Notes under the pieces: model-generated
Database searches by the model: none
What the model saw: the letters and a program-made list of their open reading frames with translations, nothing else
Told to the model about the DNA's origin: nothing
Part shown: positions 37,188 through 45,518 of the stretch, piece after piece
Layout of the letters: every line of letters begins with the position of its first letter
How positions within the stretch are numbered: position 1 is the stretch's first letter
Origin: Rhizobium giardinii bv. giardinii H152
Lineage (GTDB): Bacteria; Pseudomonadota; Alphaproteobacteria; Rhizobiales; Rhizobiaceae
Assembly: GCF_000379605.1 (NCBI RefSeq)
Contig: NZ_KB902713.1
Coordinates: 278,794 to 342,793, forward strand
Direction of reading: 5' to 3'
Length of the DNA stretch: 64,000 nucleotides
Translations under genes and position numbers: made by a program

Positions 37188-37987
37188 CAGCGCGGCTCCA
37201 TCTTCTGGCCTTCGGGAATGGCTTTGACGTCAGCTGCGAAAAACTTCTCACGACGTGCCTGGGCGAGATCCTTGTCCGTCTGCTCGGACTGGTACCAGGT
37301 CCCCATCATTGTCATCTGCTGGGAGACGAGCCCGCGAAGCTTTTGCGTCTGCGCTACTTGCTGCGCGGCAATCTGGTGGCCGATCTGGAGCGCCTTCATC
37401 TGACCGTTGGCCGTCTCCGACATTGACCGCAGCGCGGTCATGGTCGTTTCCTCGCTCGAAAACTGATCGGCCGTCAGGTTGGCGGCCTTCAAGGTTGCGG
37501 CAATCGTATCGCGATTGGTGTCGGACCAGCTCTGATAGCTGGAGGAAAAAGTCTCGCCGGTCGGCAAGTTCGACTTGATATCCGCATAACTGTGAAAGCG
37601 CTGCTTCAAGACGTCATCGACGTTGCCCATGGAGAAGGCAATCCCCTCCCCTTGCGACACGACACTTTGCAGCTTCTTGAGGTCTCCCTCGACCTGACCC
37701 CAGATGTGGCTCGGCAACTGCGCGGTGTTCTGCAGCATGTTTTCGTAGATGTTCAACTGGTTCTGGATCTGCTCGGCAAGTTGGCCGATCTGCTTGACCT
37801 GGTTTTCCACCTGCGCGCCGGAGCTTTCCAACAGCTTGATCAGCTCGGCATTGTTGGCGAGTTGGGTGAACTCGGTTGCTTCGCCGGTGACGCCTCCAGC
37901 CATTGCGATGGGAGGCAGCATGGTCGCCGCTGCGATCAGGACCGCCGGGAGCACCTTACTTTCCTTCGAGGAGCGCTTCGGCATCAT
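37184..37987 (-). CDS. trbJ: Conjugal transfer protein TrbJ (VirB5-like minor pilin)
   Basis: 267 residues, signal peptide MMPKRSSKESKVLPAVLIAA with cleavage after AMA. Helical VirB5-like body (QVENQVKQIGQLAEQIQNQL, NIYENMLQNTAQLPSHIWGQ). Ends in GQKMEPRW. The start overlaps the 3' end of trbE by 32 bases, so the two are coupled. Likely a pilus-tip/assembly protein. Confidence 0.93.
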   Translation of the reverse strand: MMPKRSSKESKVLPAVLIAAATMLPPIAMAGGVTGEATEFTQLANNAELIKLLESSGAQVENQVKQIGQLAEQIQNQLNIYENMLQNTAQLPSHIWGQVEGDLKKLQSVVSQGEGIAFSMGNVDDVLKQRFHSYADIKSNLPTGETFSSSYQSWSDTNRDTIAATLKAANLTADQFSSEETTMTALRSMSETANGQMKALQIGHQIAAQQVAQTQKLRGLVSQQMTMMGTWYQSEQTDKDLAQARREKFFAADVKAIPEGQKMEPRW

Positions 37988-40406
37988 GAATTCCTCTCGT
38001 CTGGAGCCAATGGATCGGCCATTCAGGACCGTGTTCGGATTGGAGGGAGCGGATGCGCTTCAGATCGTCCTTGCCGGTCGCGCCAACGAAGGAGAGTGTC
38101 AGTGGACCGAGCGCCATGTCGAACAGGCGCCTGCCTTCGGGCGAGGCGACGTAATATTCCCGCTTCGGAATCGCGGTCGCCACGATCTCTATCTGGCGTT
38201 CGTTGAAACCGATCCGCTCGTAGAATTCGCGCGTGCCTGGTTCTCTGGCCGCTCCATTCGGAAGGCAGATTTTCGTCGGGCAGCTTTCCTTCAGCACGTC
38301 GATGATGCCGGAACGCTCGGCGTCGGATATCGATTGTGTGGCCAAAAGCACTGCGCAATTGGCCTTGCGCAGCACCTTCAGCCATTCGCAAATCTTGTCC
38401 CGGAATGTGGGATGGCCAAGCATCAGCCAGGCCTCGTCGAGGATGATCAGGCTCGGCGCCCCGGTGAGCCGCTTTTCAATCCTTCTGAAGAGATAGGTGA
38501 GCACCGGCACGAGATTGCGCTCACCCATGTTCATCAATTGCTCGATCTCGAATGTCTGGAACGCCCCGAGCGCCAGCCCGTCCGTCTCGGCGTCGAGCAG
38601 TTGTCCCATCGGCCCGTCGAGGGTGTAGGGGTGGAGCGCATCCTTGATTTCCCGAAACTGGACGCCGCTGACGAAATCGGACATGGACCGCCCAGGAGCG
38701 CTTGCCATGAGACCGATCTGCCGGGAAATCGCATTGCGGTGGTCCGGTTTGATGCCAACGCCCTGCAGGGCCACAAGCGTTTCAATCCATTGCGACGCCC
38801 AGGCGCGATCTCCATCTGTCGCCAGATCGGCCAGCGGGCAGAAGGAAAGCCGAGCCCCCTCCCCTTCCTCGCCGCCGACGTCATAGTGATCGCCGGTGGC
38901 AAGCGTCAGAGGCAGCATCGATTGGCCTTTGTCGAAGGCAAAGACCTGCGCATCCGGATATCGCCTGAACTGTGCGGCGATCAGCGCCAGCAACGTCGAC
39001 TTGCCAGAACCGGTGGGCCCGAACACCAGCGTGTGACCAACGTCGTCGACATGCAGGTTCAAACGGAAAGGAGTCGATCCGGAGGCGACCTGCATCAGCG
39101 GCGGCGATGCCGGCGGATAAAAGGGGCACGGCGCGGTGGGGCTTCCCGACCAGACCGAGTTCAGTGGTACCAGATCGGAAAGATTGTTGGTGTTGATCAG
39201 CGGTTCGCGGATATTACAGTACCAGTTGCCCGGCAGGCTTCCAAGATAGGCGTCGGTGGCGTTGAGAGTTTCGATGCGGGCACCAAACCCTTCCGCCTGG
39301 ATCAAGCGGCGGATCCCTTCGGCCTTCTCCTTCAGCCGTTCGCTGTCCTCGTCGAAAAGCACCACGACCGGCGTGTAGTAGCCATAGGTCACCAACTGCG
39401 AAGATGCCTGTGCGATCGCATCCTCTGCTTCGGCGACCATTGTCATGGCGTCCTGATCTACGGAGCGGCTCTGCGTCTGGAAAAGCTGATCGAAGAATGG
39501 CCGCACCTTCTGCTGCCATTTCTTCCGCGTCCGCTCGAGCCGGACCCTCGCCTCTTCGGCATCAAGGAAGATGAAACGGGATGACCAGCGATAGGCCATT
39601 GGCACCTGATCGAGGTTGTTGAGGATGCCGGGCCAGCTTTCGGCAGGCAGCCCATCGATGGCGACAACGGCGAGAAACTTATTCTCGACCATCGGGGTCA
39701 CGCCATGCTGCAGCTCGGCAGTCGCGACCCAGTCCAGATACATGGGAATATCCGGTAACCGGACCGGATGATTGTCACCTGTAATGCAGAAGCGGATGAA
39801 CTGCATCAGTTCGTCATAGCGCGCGACCCTCGTGCCACCGCGCTCTTCGGTTTCGCGGGTCGCCATCCGGCGGATGGCGACGGTGTTGGCGAGATATTGT
39901 TCGACCTCGCGGATCGCGTTTCGGAAGATGAAGAGCACCGTATCCGCATACGACTGCGTTCGGCTCTTCTCATCGGAGTAAATGTATTTGCTGAGGCTGG
40001 ACCGGCGTTGCTCCATCGGGCGATACGTCAGAATGATCGCATGCCGGCTTTCGAAGTGACCCTGCTCGCGCTCGAAATGAACGCGTCGCTCAAGATCAAT
40101 GGCTCGCGTCACCGGGTCCGGGAAATGCGATTGCCCTCCGGACGCATAGTCGACGGTCGACATGCGGATCGCCTCGACCTGGATCATCCAGCCCGAACCC
40201 AGGCGTGAGAGGACGGCATTGATCTGTCGAGAGACCTCGTTTCGCTCCACGTCCGTCGAGCTTTCGGAGTCGGGACCGGCAAAGTACCAGCCAGCCATCA
40301 ACGATCCATCCTTGAGAAGGATGATGCCGTTGTCGATGAGACCCGCATAGGGAACAAGATCTGCAAACGATGGACCGGTTTGCCTGAAGACACGAAGGGC
40401 TACCAT
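37956..40406 (-). CDS. trbE: Conjugal transfer ATPase TrbE (VirB4-like)
   Basis: 816 residues. N-terminal CagE/TrbE domain (FADLVPYAGLIDNGIILLKD, WMIQVEAIRMSTVDYASG), C-terminal P-loop ATPase with Walker A VFGPTGSGKSTLLALIAAQF, Walker B LIILDEAWLML and the downstream ATQS sensor motif. Powers assembly of the T4SS at the inner membrane. Ten bp after trbD. Usual length. Confidence 0.96.
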   Translation of the reverse strand: MVALRVFRQTGPSFADLVPYAGLIDNGIILLKDGSLMAGWYFAGPDSESSTDVERNEVSRQINAVLSRLGSGWMIQVEAIRMSTVDYASGGQSHFPDPVTRAIDLERRVHFEREQGHFESRHAIILTYRPMEQRRSSLSKYIYSDEKSRTQSYADTVLFIFRNAIREVEQYLANTVAIRRMATRETEERGGTRVARYDELMQFIRFCITGDNHPVRLPDIPMYLDWVATAELQHGVTPMVENKFLAVVAIDGLPAESWPGILNNLDQVPMAYRWSSRFIFLDAEEARVRLERTRKKWQQKVRPFFDQLFQTQSRSVDQDAMTMVAEAEDAIAQASSQLVTYGYYTPVVVLFDEDSERLKEKAEGIRRLIQAEGFGARIETLNATDAYLGSLPGNWYCNIREPLINTNNLSDLVPLNSVWSGSPTAPCPFYPPASPPLMQVASGSTPFRLNLHVDDVGHTLVFGPTGSGKSTLLALIAAQFRRYPDAQVFAFDKGQSMLPLTLATGDHYDVGGEEGEGARLSFCPLADLATDGDRAWASQWIETLVALQGVGIKPDHRNAISRQIGLMASAPGRSMSDFVSGVQFREIKDALHPYTLDGPMGQLLDAETDGLALGAFQTFEIEQLMNMGERNLVPVLTYLFRRIEKRLTGAPSLIILDEAWLMLGHPTFRDKICEWLKVLRKANCAVLLATQSISDAERSGIIDVLKESCPTKICLPNGAAREPGTREFYERIGFNERQIEIVATAIPKREYYVASPEGRRLFDMALGPLTLSFVGATGKDDLKRIRSLQSEHGPEWPIHWLQTRGIHDAEALLEGK

Positions 40407-40416
40407 CCAGGCCTCC

Positions 40417-40716
40417 TCAGAATCTGCGCCACGGGGTGGAAGTTGCCCGATAGCTGGACTTGTAGGCGATGTGGCGGATGTAGACGCGTCGCATCATGGG
40501 ATCGGCCTTGGCCATCATCCGCAACATCGCGACGACAACAATCCACACGGCGATCCCGAAAAGCGCGGAATAGACGGTGAGCACCACGAAAATCAGGATG
40601 ATAGCCGCAAGCCCCGTGATCAGTACCAGTTCGCGATCGGCGCCCATCAAAAGGTTGGGCCGCGACAGCGCCCGGTGAATGCGATTGCGTCGCAGTTTGG
40701 AGACGGGATCAGCCAA
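40417..40716 (-). CDS. trbD: Conjugal transfer protein TrbD (VirB3-like)
   Basis: 99 residues from TTG 40716, a start inside the last codons of trbC, preceded by GGGGAGG; this gives exactly the usual TrbD length. [20 protein letters not shown], then two membrane segments ([40 protein letters not shown]). Inner-membrane partner of TrbE. The apparently longer open frame to 41343 is antisense-style noise across trbC/trbB. Confidence 0.9.
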   Translation of the reverse strand: MADPVSKLRRNRIHRALSRPNLLMGADRELVLITGLAAIILIFVVLTVYSALFGIAVWIVVVAMLRMMAKADPMMRRVYIRHIAYKSSYRATSTPWRRF

Positions 40717-41110
40717 TTGTCGCCTCCCCTCCCCTCTTCGGGAAAAAAGTTGGCGGGGGTTCGATTGCGGATCCGATGGTCGCCCCGGTCGCCCCAAACA
40801 ATCCGACGATCTGGGTGGCGCCGAGCAAGATTCCGGCGACCAGGACGACGTACATGAGACGCCGCGCAAAATCGTTGAGTTCACCGCCGAAGATGAGCAT
40901 GCCACCGGCAATCGCGACGGCCGCCAACGCGATGTAACCCGCCACCGGCCCGGTGATCGATTCCTGGATTTGCTGGAGCGGCCCCTCCCAGGGAAGTCCT
41001 CCGCCTGAACTGGCGAAGGCTGGCCCGGTCCATGCCGACATCGACACAATGGCGGCGAAGATGAATTTTCCGTCGCGATCATGCCGCATCTCGGTCTCCC
41101 TCCGATGCAA
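40709..41110 (-). CDS. trbC: Conjugal transfer pilin TrbC (VirB2-like)
   Basis: 133 residues from ATG 41110, or 126 from MRHDRDGK at 41089; both overlap trbB. Long signal sequence ending in [15 protein letters not shown], then two hydrophobic segments ([40 protein letters not shown]). Major pilin, probably processed and cyclised by TraF in related plasmids (TraF is not in the window). Confidence 0.93.
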   Translation of the reverse strand: MHRRETEMRHDRDGKFIFAAIVSMSAWTGPAFASSGGGLPWEGPLQQIQESITGPVAGYIALAAVAIAGGMLIFGGELNDFARRLMYVVLVAGILLGATQIVGLFGATGATIGSAIEPPPTFFPKRGGEATIG

Positions 41111-42047
41111 ACGATTGGATCTCGTATCGACCAGCAGCGAACTTCTCGACGTGCAGGACGTCCGTCACGCGCCGGCCCTTCGCCGTCCGCTCGATCGAGA
41201 CAATGAGATCGACGGCTTCGCCGATGACTGCTTGCATGGGCTGCTGGCTGACCTCGGCCGTCAGTTGCTCCAGGCGCTGCAAAGCTGAGCCTGCCGAGTT
41301 GGAATGGATGGTCGTCACTCCGCCGGGATGGCCGGTGTTCCACGATTTCAGAAGGGTCAAGGCGGCGCCATCACGCACCTCACCGACAATGATGCGATCA
41401 GGTCTCAGGCGCATCGTGCTCTTCAGCAGTCTTGCCATATCGATGGTGTCGCTCGTGCGCAGCGCCACTGCGTTGTCTGCCGCGCACCGGATCTCGGCGG
41501 TGTCCTCGAGGACAACGAGCCGGTCCTCCGGGGCCGTTTCAACAATCTCGCCGATCACGGCGTTAGCAAGCGTGGTTTTTCCCGAGCCGGTTCCGCCCGA
41601 TATGACGATGTTGAGCCGCGACTTGACGGCATTGCGTATGACCGCGGCCTGGTGAGACGACATTATCTTGCTCGTGACGTAGTCATCGAGCGGTATCAGC
41701 CGAGACGCCCGGCGCCGGATGGTGAAGGTCGGGGCGGAAACGATCGGAGGAAGAAGCCCCTCGAACCGGTGCCCGCCGATCGGAATCTCACCGGAGACGA
41801 TCGGTCGATCCTCATCGACCTCGGAGTTGAGAACGTGCGCCACGCTTCCGATCACGATTTCGGCGGCACCACGGCTCATCTCGCCCGCAGGCGCGATCCC
41901 CTGTCCAAGCCGTTCGATGTACAGCCGACCGTCCGGGTTGAGCATGATCTCGACAACGGTCGGATCCTCCAGCGCAAGGCAGAGCTGGTCTCCAAGCGCG
42001 TCCTCGAGTTTGCGAATGAGGCGTGGAAGCGAGCGTAACTGGTTCAT
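41079..42047 (-). CDS. trbB: Conjugal transfer ATPase TrbB (VirB11-like)
   Basis: 322 residues. Walker [20 protein letters not shown], Asp box [20 protein letters not shown], Walker [20 protein letters not shown], His box [20 protein letters not shown]: all VirB11 motifs. Hexameric ATPase at the base of the T4SS. Nine bp after traI. Confidence 0.96.
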   Translation of the reverse strand: MNQLRSLPRLIRKLEDALGDQLCLALEDPTVVEIMLNPDGRLYIERLGQGIAPAGEMSRGAAEIVIGSVAHVLNSEVDEDRPIVSGEIPIGGHRFEGLLPPIVSAPTFTIRRRASRLIPLDDYVTSKIMSSHQAAVIRNAVKSRLNIVISGGTGSGKTTLANAVIGEIVETAPEDRLVVLEDTAEIRCAADNAVALRTSDTIDMARLLKSTMRLRPDRIIVGEVRDGAALTLLKSWNTGHPGGVTTIHSNSAGSALQRLEQLTAEVSQQPMQAVIGEAVDLIVSIERTAKGRRVTDVLHVEKFAAGRYEIQSFASEGDRDAA

Positions 42048-42056
42048 CAGATACTC

Positions 42057-42680
42057 CTATGCGGCGTGGCGGGAGAGGTTGAAATCGGACCGGTAGCCTT
42101 CTGGCCGAACGCGCTCGAAGCTCACTCTGTCTGCCGGCAAAAGGCCCGCGACGCTCCTGGTCTCGTTGATCGTCAGGGGTTGGCCAAGTCGGCGCATGGG
42201 CCAGCCGGCGCGTCGCAGAATGCGTTCGACACGCACGTCCGTGGCAGTGACGATCTCTGTGAAACCGTGGATCACGCACCATTCGATAATGCCGGCAAAC
42301 ATCGTCAGCGTGGCTTTATGGAGCGCACTTGCCCCCCTGCCCTCGTCGATCGAGGTGTCAACGCAGAAGCGGGAGCTTTCGATCATGCCATCGTGGGCGT
42401 CGAGGCGCCCTTCGCCAAGAAGCGGCTGGAAAACCCGCTGCAGCATGGTCGGGCCAGTGGCGGGCAAAAGCCTTGCGCAACCGATGACCTCATCATGGTT
42501 CGTCAGCGCAAGAATATAAGTTGGATTCAGCCGATCGAACTGGTCGTATTCGCGTCCATCGGCATTGGTGACCTGCCATCGCAGACGCCCACCGAAGACC
42601 CGCGAGCGCAACCGATGCATGGCATCCAGCAGTCCTCGTTCGACATGTGAAGGCGCTTTCTGTACCGCAACGATCCTCAT
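42057..42680 (-). CDS. traI: Acyl-homoserine-lactone synthase TraI (LuxI family)
   Basis: 207 residues. LuxI signature residues are in RLRSRVFGGRLRWQVTNADG (Arg, Phe, Trp), EYDQFDRLNPTYILA (two Asp), CARLLPATGPTMLQRVF and SSRFCVD. Makes the acyl-HLS signal from S-adenosylmethionine and an acyl carrier; family members beside trbB make 3-oxo-C8-HSL but the acyl chain is not readable here. First gene of the trb operon, divergent from repA, as in Ti-type plasmids. Confidence 0.94.
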   Translation of the reverse strand: MRIVAVQKAPSHVERGLLDAMHRLRSRVFGGRLRWQVTNADGREYDQFDRLNPTYILALTNHDEVIGCARLLPATGPTMLQRVFQPLLGEGRLDAHDGMIESSRFCVDTSIDEGRGASALHKATLTMFAGIIEWCVIHGFTEIVTATDVRVERILRRAGWPMRRLGQPLTINETRSVAGLLPADRVSFERVRPEGYRSDFNLSRHAA

Positions 42681-42742
42681 CCTTTCACTCCGCTTTGATT
42701 TTCGGCGGAGGCAGATGTGCGGGACATTGCCGGCGGGTTCTA

Positions 42743-42758
42743 CTGGTAAAACTACCAG
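42743..42758. promoter_or_regulatory. Dyad CTGGTA-N4-TACCAG, copy 1
   Basis: CTGGTAAAACTACCAG: 6-bp perfect arms, 4-base spacer. Its centre is about 70 bp upstream of the traI start. Same size class as TraR boxes, but different sequence. Confidence 0.6.
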
Positions 42759-42841
42759 GGGTGATTCTACCGGGGTGGGCGCGAATGGCGGTCTGGGGCT
42801 GGTCGAACGGGACGGGCGACATCGCGCTTGCCGCGTCCTCC

Positions 42842-42859
42842 ACTGGTAAAAATACCAGT
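42842..42859. promoter_or_regulatory. Dyad ACTGGTA-N4-TACCAGT, copy 2
   Basis: ACTGGTAAAAATACCAGT, 7-bp perfect arms. Its centre is exactly 100 bp from copy 1, and a half-site GCTGGTAAAA follows at 42863. Confidence 0.65.
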
Positions 42860-43063
42860 AAAGCTGGTAAAATCTCGCCCGGCAACAATGTCGTAAGCTG
42901 ATGATTCTAATAAATGAATCGTAAAAGACAATCGCGAATCGTGCTCTAGACGGCGCCCGACGTTAACCATCCGTTAACCAAAAACATCTTGCCGCATCCC
43001 GAGAATCGCCCATAGTAATCACGCTTTAGAGGCGAAGGTTCCCGGAAAAGCGTTATTCTTAAG

Positions 43064-44287
43064 GTGGCGGCGAAAGTGAACGTGGTTGCGAACGTGAACA
43101 TCATCGAAGACATGGACTTCGACGAGGAGATCCTCGAGCAGGGCGAGCTTATTTCCGACAAGCTCAACATGCTCCGGCTCGAGCAGTATCCGCCAAATGC
43201 GGAGAAGGGCCTGCGCCTCTTCTCCTCCGCGGAGGTTGCCGATTACATCGGTGTATCACAAAATCACATAAAGAAGCTGCACCTCGAAGGCAAAGGCCCC
43301 GTGCCCGACGTGACAGGGTCGGGCCGCAGATCCTACACCGCTGCCCAGATGCTCGAACTGCGCCAGTTCCTGGACAAGCACGGCAGGTCCGATTTCAAGC
43401 GGTATGTTCCTCATCGTCGACCGGGCGAAGCGCTGCAGGTCATTTCCGTGGTGAACTTCAAGGGCGGAAGCGGGAAGACAACGACCACCGCGCATCTGGC
43501 GCAGTACCTGGCTTTGACGGGCCATCGCGTTCTTGCCATCGATCTTGACCCCCAAGCCTCGCTCACCGCGCTGCACGGCATACAGCCAGAGCTTGACAAG
43601 AACCCTTCCCTCTTCGAGGCGCTGCGCTACGACGATCAGCGCAAGTCGATCACGGAGGTCATCCGGTCCACGAACTTTCCGGGCCTCGATATCATCCCGG
43701 CCAATCTCGAACTCCAGGAGTATGAGTACGAGACCCCCCTCGCCGCCTCAAACAAGAGTTCTCCAGAAGGACGGATGTTCTTCACGCGTATCTCGAAAGC
43801 GCTCAAGGAAGTTGATGATCGTTACGACGTCGTGGTGATCGACTGCCCGCCACAGCTGGGCTATCTCACCTTGACGGCGTTGACCGCTTCCACCTCGGTG
43901 CTAATCACCGTTCATCCGCAGATGCTCGATATCATGTCCATGAGCCAGTTCCTGCTGATGCTCGGCGGAATTCTTCAGTCGATCAAAAGCGCGGGCGCGA
44001 CGGTTCGGCTGAAATGGTTTCGCTATCTTGTGACGCGCTACGAACCGACCGACGGGCCACAGGCACAGATGGTCGGGTTTATGCAGGCCATGTTCAACAA
44101 ACGTATGCTGCAAAATCAGATGGTGAAGTCCACGGCCATTTCCGATGCGGGCATTACCAAGCAGACGCTTTACGAAGTCGAACGCAGCCAGTTCACGCGC
44201 TCGACCTATGACCGCGCGATGGAATGCCTGAACGGCGTCAACAAGGAAATCGCCTCGCTCGTGCACAAGGCATGGGGGCGAAAGTGA
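43064..44287 (+). CDS. repA: Plasmid partitioning ATPase RepA (ParA family)
   Basis: 407 residues from GTG 43064; other GTGs at 43076 and 43082 and an ATG at codon 17 are possible starts. N-terminal winged-helix region (FSSAEVADYIGVSQNHIKKL) then the ParA ATPase: deviant Walker A VVNFKGGSGKTTTTAHLAQY, RVLAIDLDPQASLT, DVVVIDCPPQLGY. Segregates the plasmid with RepB and represses repABC. Divergent from traI, first gene of the repABC operon. Confidence 0.96.
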   Translation: MAAKVNVVANVNIIEDMDFDEEILEQGELISDKLNMLRLEQYPPNAEKGLRLFSSAEVADYIGVSQNHIKKLHLEGKGPVPDVTGSGRRSYTAAQMLELRQFLDKHGRSDFKRYVPHRRPGEALQVISVVNFKGGSGKTTTTAHLAQYLALTGHRVLAIDLDPQASLTALHGIQPELDKNPSLFEALRYDDQRKSITEVIRSTNFPGLDIIPANLELQEYEYETPLAASNKSSPEGRMFFTRISKALKEVDDRYDVVVIDCPPQLGYLTLTALTASTSVLITVHPQMLDIMSMSQFLLMLGGILQSIKSAGATVRLKWFRYLVTRYEPTDGPQAQMVGFMQAMFNKRMLQNQMVKSTAISDAGITKQTLYEVERSQFTRSTYDRAMECLNGVNKEIASLVHKAWGRK

Positions 44288-44365
44288 CCGATTTTTTGAC
44301 AGCCGTGCAAAACGTAATTTTCGTCATCAATTTCAACATGATGGAGCAGAATTCGAGGGCTGACC

Positions 44366-45364
44366 ATGGCTAGGAAGCATTTGCTCACGAATCTCAGCGC
44401 TTTGCCGACGCAAAAACCAAGCGCGGGTAACTCGTCGGAGGCGCGCGCCGATTATGCGCGACGTGGCGCCTCACGCTCCATGATGCAATCTCTCGACGAG
44501 ATGGCTGAAAACTCGATGCGCGTTCTCGAAGGAGAAACGATCGTCATGCTCGATCCGGAGCTGCTTGATGCATCGTCCTTCGTCGACAGGATCAGCGACG
44601 ACGAGGAGGACTTCAGCGCGCTGGTCGAAGCAATACGTAACGCGGGCCAGTCAATACCGATTTTGGTGCGCCCACATCCAGATGAGCCTGACCGGTACAT
44701 GATCGTGTACGGCCATCGGCGGGCCCGCGCGGCGAAGGAACTGGGCATCAAGGTTCGCGCCGTCATAAAGCCTCTCGAGGACATCGCCCACGTCATAGCC
44801 CAGGGGCAGGAAAACACTGCCCGCGCCAATCTGACCTTTATCGAGAAGGCGCTGTTTGCCAAGAAACTGAGCAGCAGCGGAATGACCAAAGAGACCATCA
44901 AGACGGCTTTGACCGTCGATGACACGCTTTTGTCCCGGATGCTTTCCGTCGCTGAAAATATCCCGGAAACGATCTTGGATGCGATCGGATCTGCCAAGGG
45001 CGTCGGCCGCGACCGCTGGGAAGAAGTTAAAAAGCTTATTCTTGATCCAGCGCGCGCCGAATGGGCGATCGAGTTCGTCGCCAGTGATCAATTCAAGGAC
45101 CTGGGGGTTGAGGCACGCTTCAATGCGCTGCTGGCGCAACTGAAAAAGGCTCGCAAACCAAAGCCGCGCGTGACAAAGCCTGTCGAGAGATCCTGGGCAT
45201 TTGCAGAAAAGGCAGTCGCCGTGTCGACAAAAGACGCAGGCAAAGCTTTCACGCTCTCACTGAAATCGAAGGACGCCTCACGGTTTGGCGCTTTCTTATC
45301 CGACCAGTTGGAAGATCTCTATCAAGAGTTCCAACGAACTGAAACGCAGCGAACAGGAGACTGA
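44366..45364 (+). CDS. repB: Plasmid partitioning protein RepB (ParB family)
   Basis: 332 residues. ParB N-domain with VRPHPDEPDRYMIVYGHRRA, GQENTARANLTFIEKALFAK, then an HTH (SSSGMTKETIKTALTVDDTL) and a C-terminal dimer region. Binds parS sites and stimulates RepA. Start ATG 44366 after 78 bp from repA. No canonical GTT-N4-GC-N4-AAC parS was found by eye between 42.9 and 47.1 kb. Confidence 0.96.
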   Translation: MARKHLLTNLSALPTQKPSAGNSSEARADYARRGASRSMMQSLDEMAENSMRVLEGETIVMLDPELLDASSFVDRISDDEEDFSALVEAIRNAGQSIPILVRPHPDEPDRYMIVYGHRRARAAKELGIKVRAVIKPLEDIAHVIAQGQENTARANLTFIEKALFAKKLSSSGMTKETIKTALTVDDTLLSRMLSVAENIPETILDAIGSAKGVGRDRWEEVKKLILDPARAEWAIEFVASDQFKDLGVEARFNALLAQLKKARKPKPRVTKPVERSWAFAEKAVAVSTKDAGKAFTLSLKSKDASRFGAFLSDQLEDLYQEFQRTETQRTGD

Positions 45365-45371
45365 ACCGCAA

Positions 45372-45425
45372 AAGAAAAAGGCCCCCAAACGTTGCCGTCC
45401 TGGAAGCCTTCCTCATCGTGTCGCA
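45372..45425 (-). ncRNA. repABC antisense counter-transcribed RNA (IncA/ctRNA)
   Basis: Located between repB and repC on the opposite strand, as in all studied repABC plasmids. On the minus strand, a promoter TTGACT (45459-45454) and GATTCT (45436-45431) spaced 17 bp is followed about 50 bases later by a stem (AAGGC ... GCCTT) and the run TTTTTCTTTT at 45370-45380. The GGAAGCCTTCC/CCCCCAAACGTTGCC core is the conserved ctRNA region. It represses RepC translation and sets copy number and incompatibility. Ends are estimates. Confidence 0.8.
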
Positions 45426-45430
45426 ACATG

Positions 45431-45459
45431 AGAATCGCATTTCCCGGAATCACAGTCAA
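45431..45459 (-). promoter_or_regulatory. Promoter of the repABC antisense RNA
   Basis: Minus-strand -35 TTGACT at 45454-45459 and -10 GATTCT at 45431-45436, 17-bp spacer. Confidence 0.6.
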
Positions 45460-45518
45460 GAGTCTTAGGCACCGTTTGAGTGAGCAGATTTCTTTTGCCT
45501 TCTAGAAGGTGAAGAAAA

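Larger units (their letters stand above)
42681..43063. promoter_or_regulatory. traI-repA divergent promoter region
   Basis: 383 bp holding the promoters of the traI-trb operon and repABC. Contains two CTGGTA dyads (listed separately), a GCTGGTAAAA half-site at 42863-42872, a tandem GTTAACC repeat (42962-42968 and 42973-42979) and an AT-rich part (42895-42935). No canonical tra box is found. Confidence 0.6.

Noticed and set aside
40417..41343. 308-codon minus-strand frame over trbD
   Set aside because: Only the last 99 codons are TrbD; the first part is a shadow of trbC and trbB.
42700..42730. Canonical TraR box upstream of traI
   Set aside because: A GATGTG...ACATTG-like string is present but the arms do not pair as a real 18-bp dyad; the CTGGTA dyads are better candidates.
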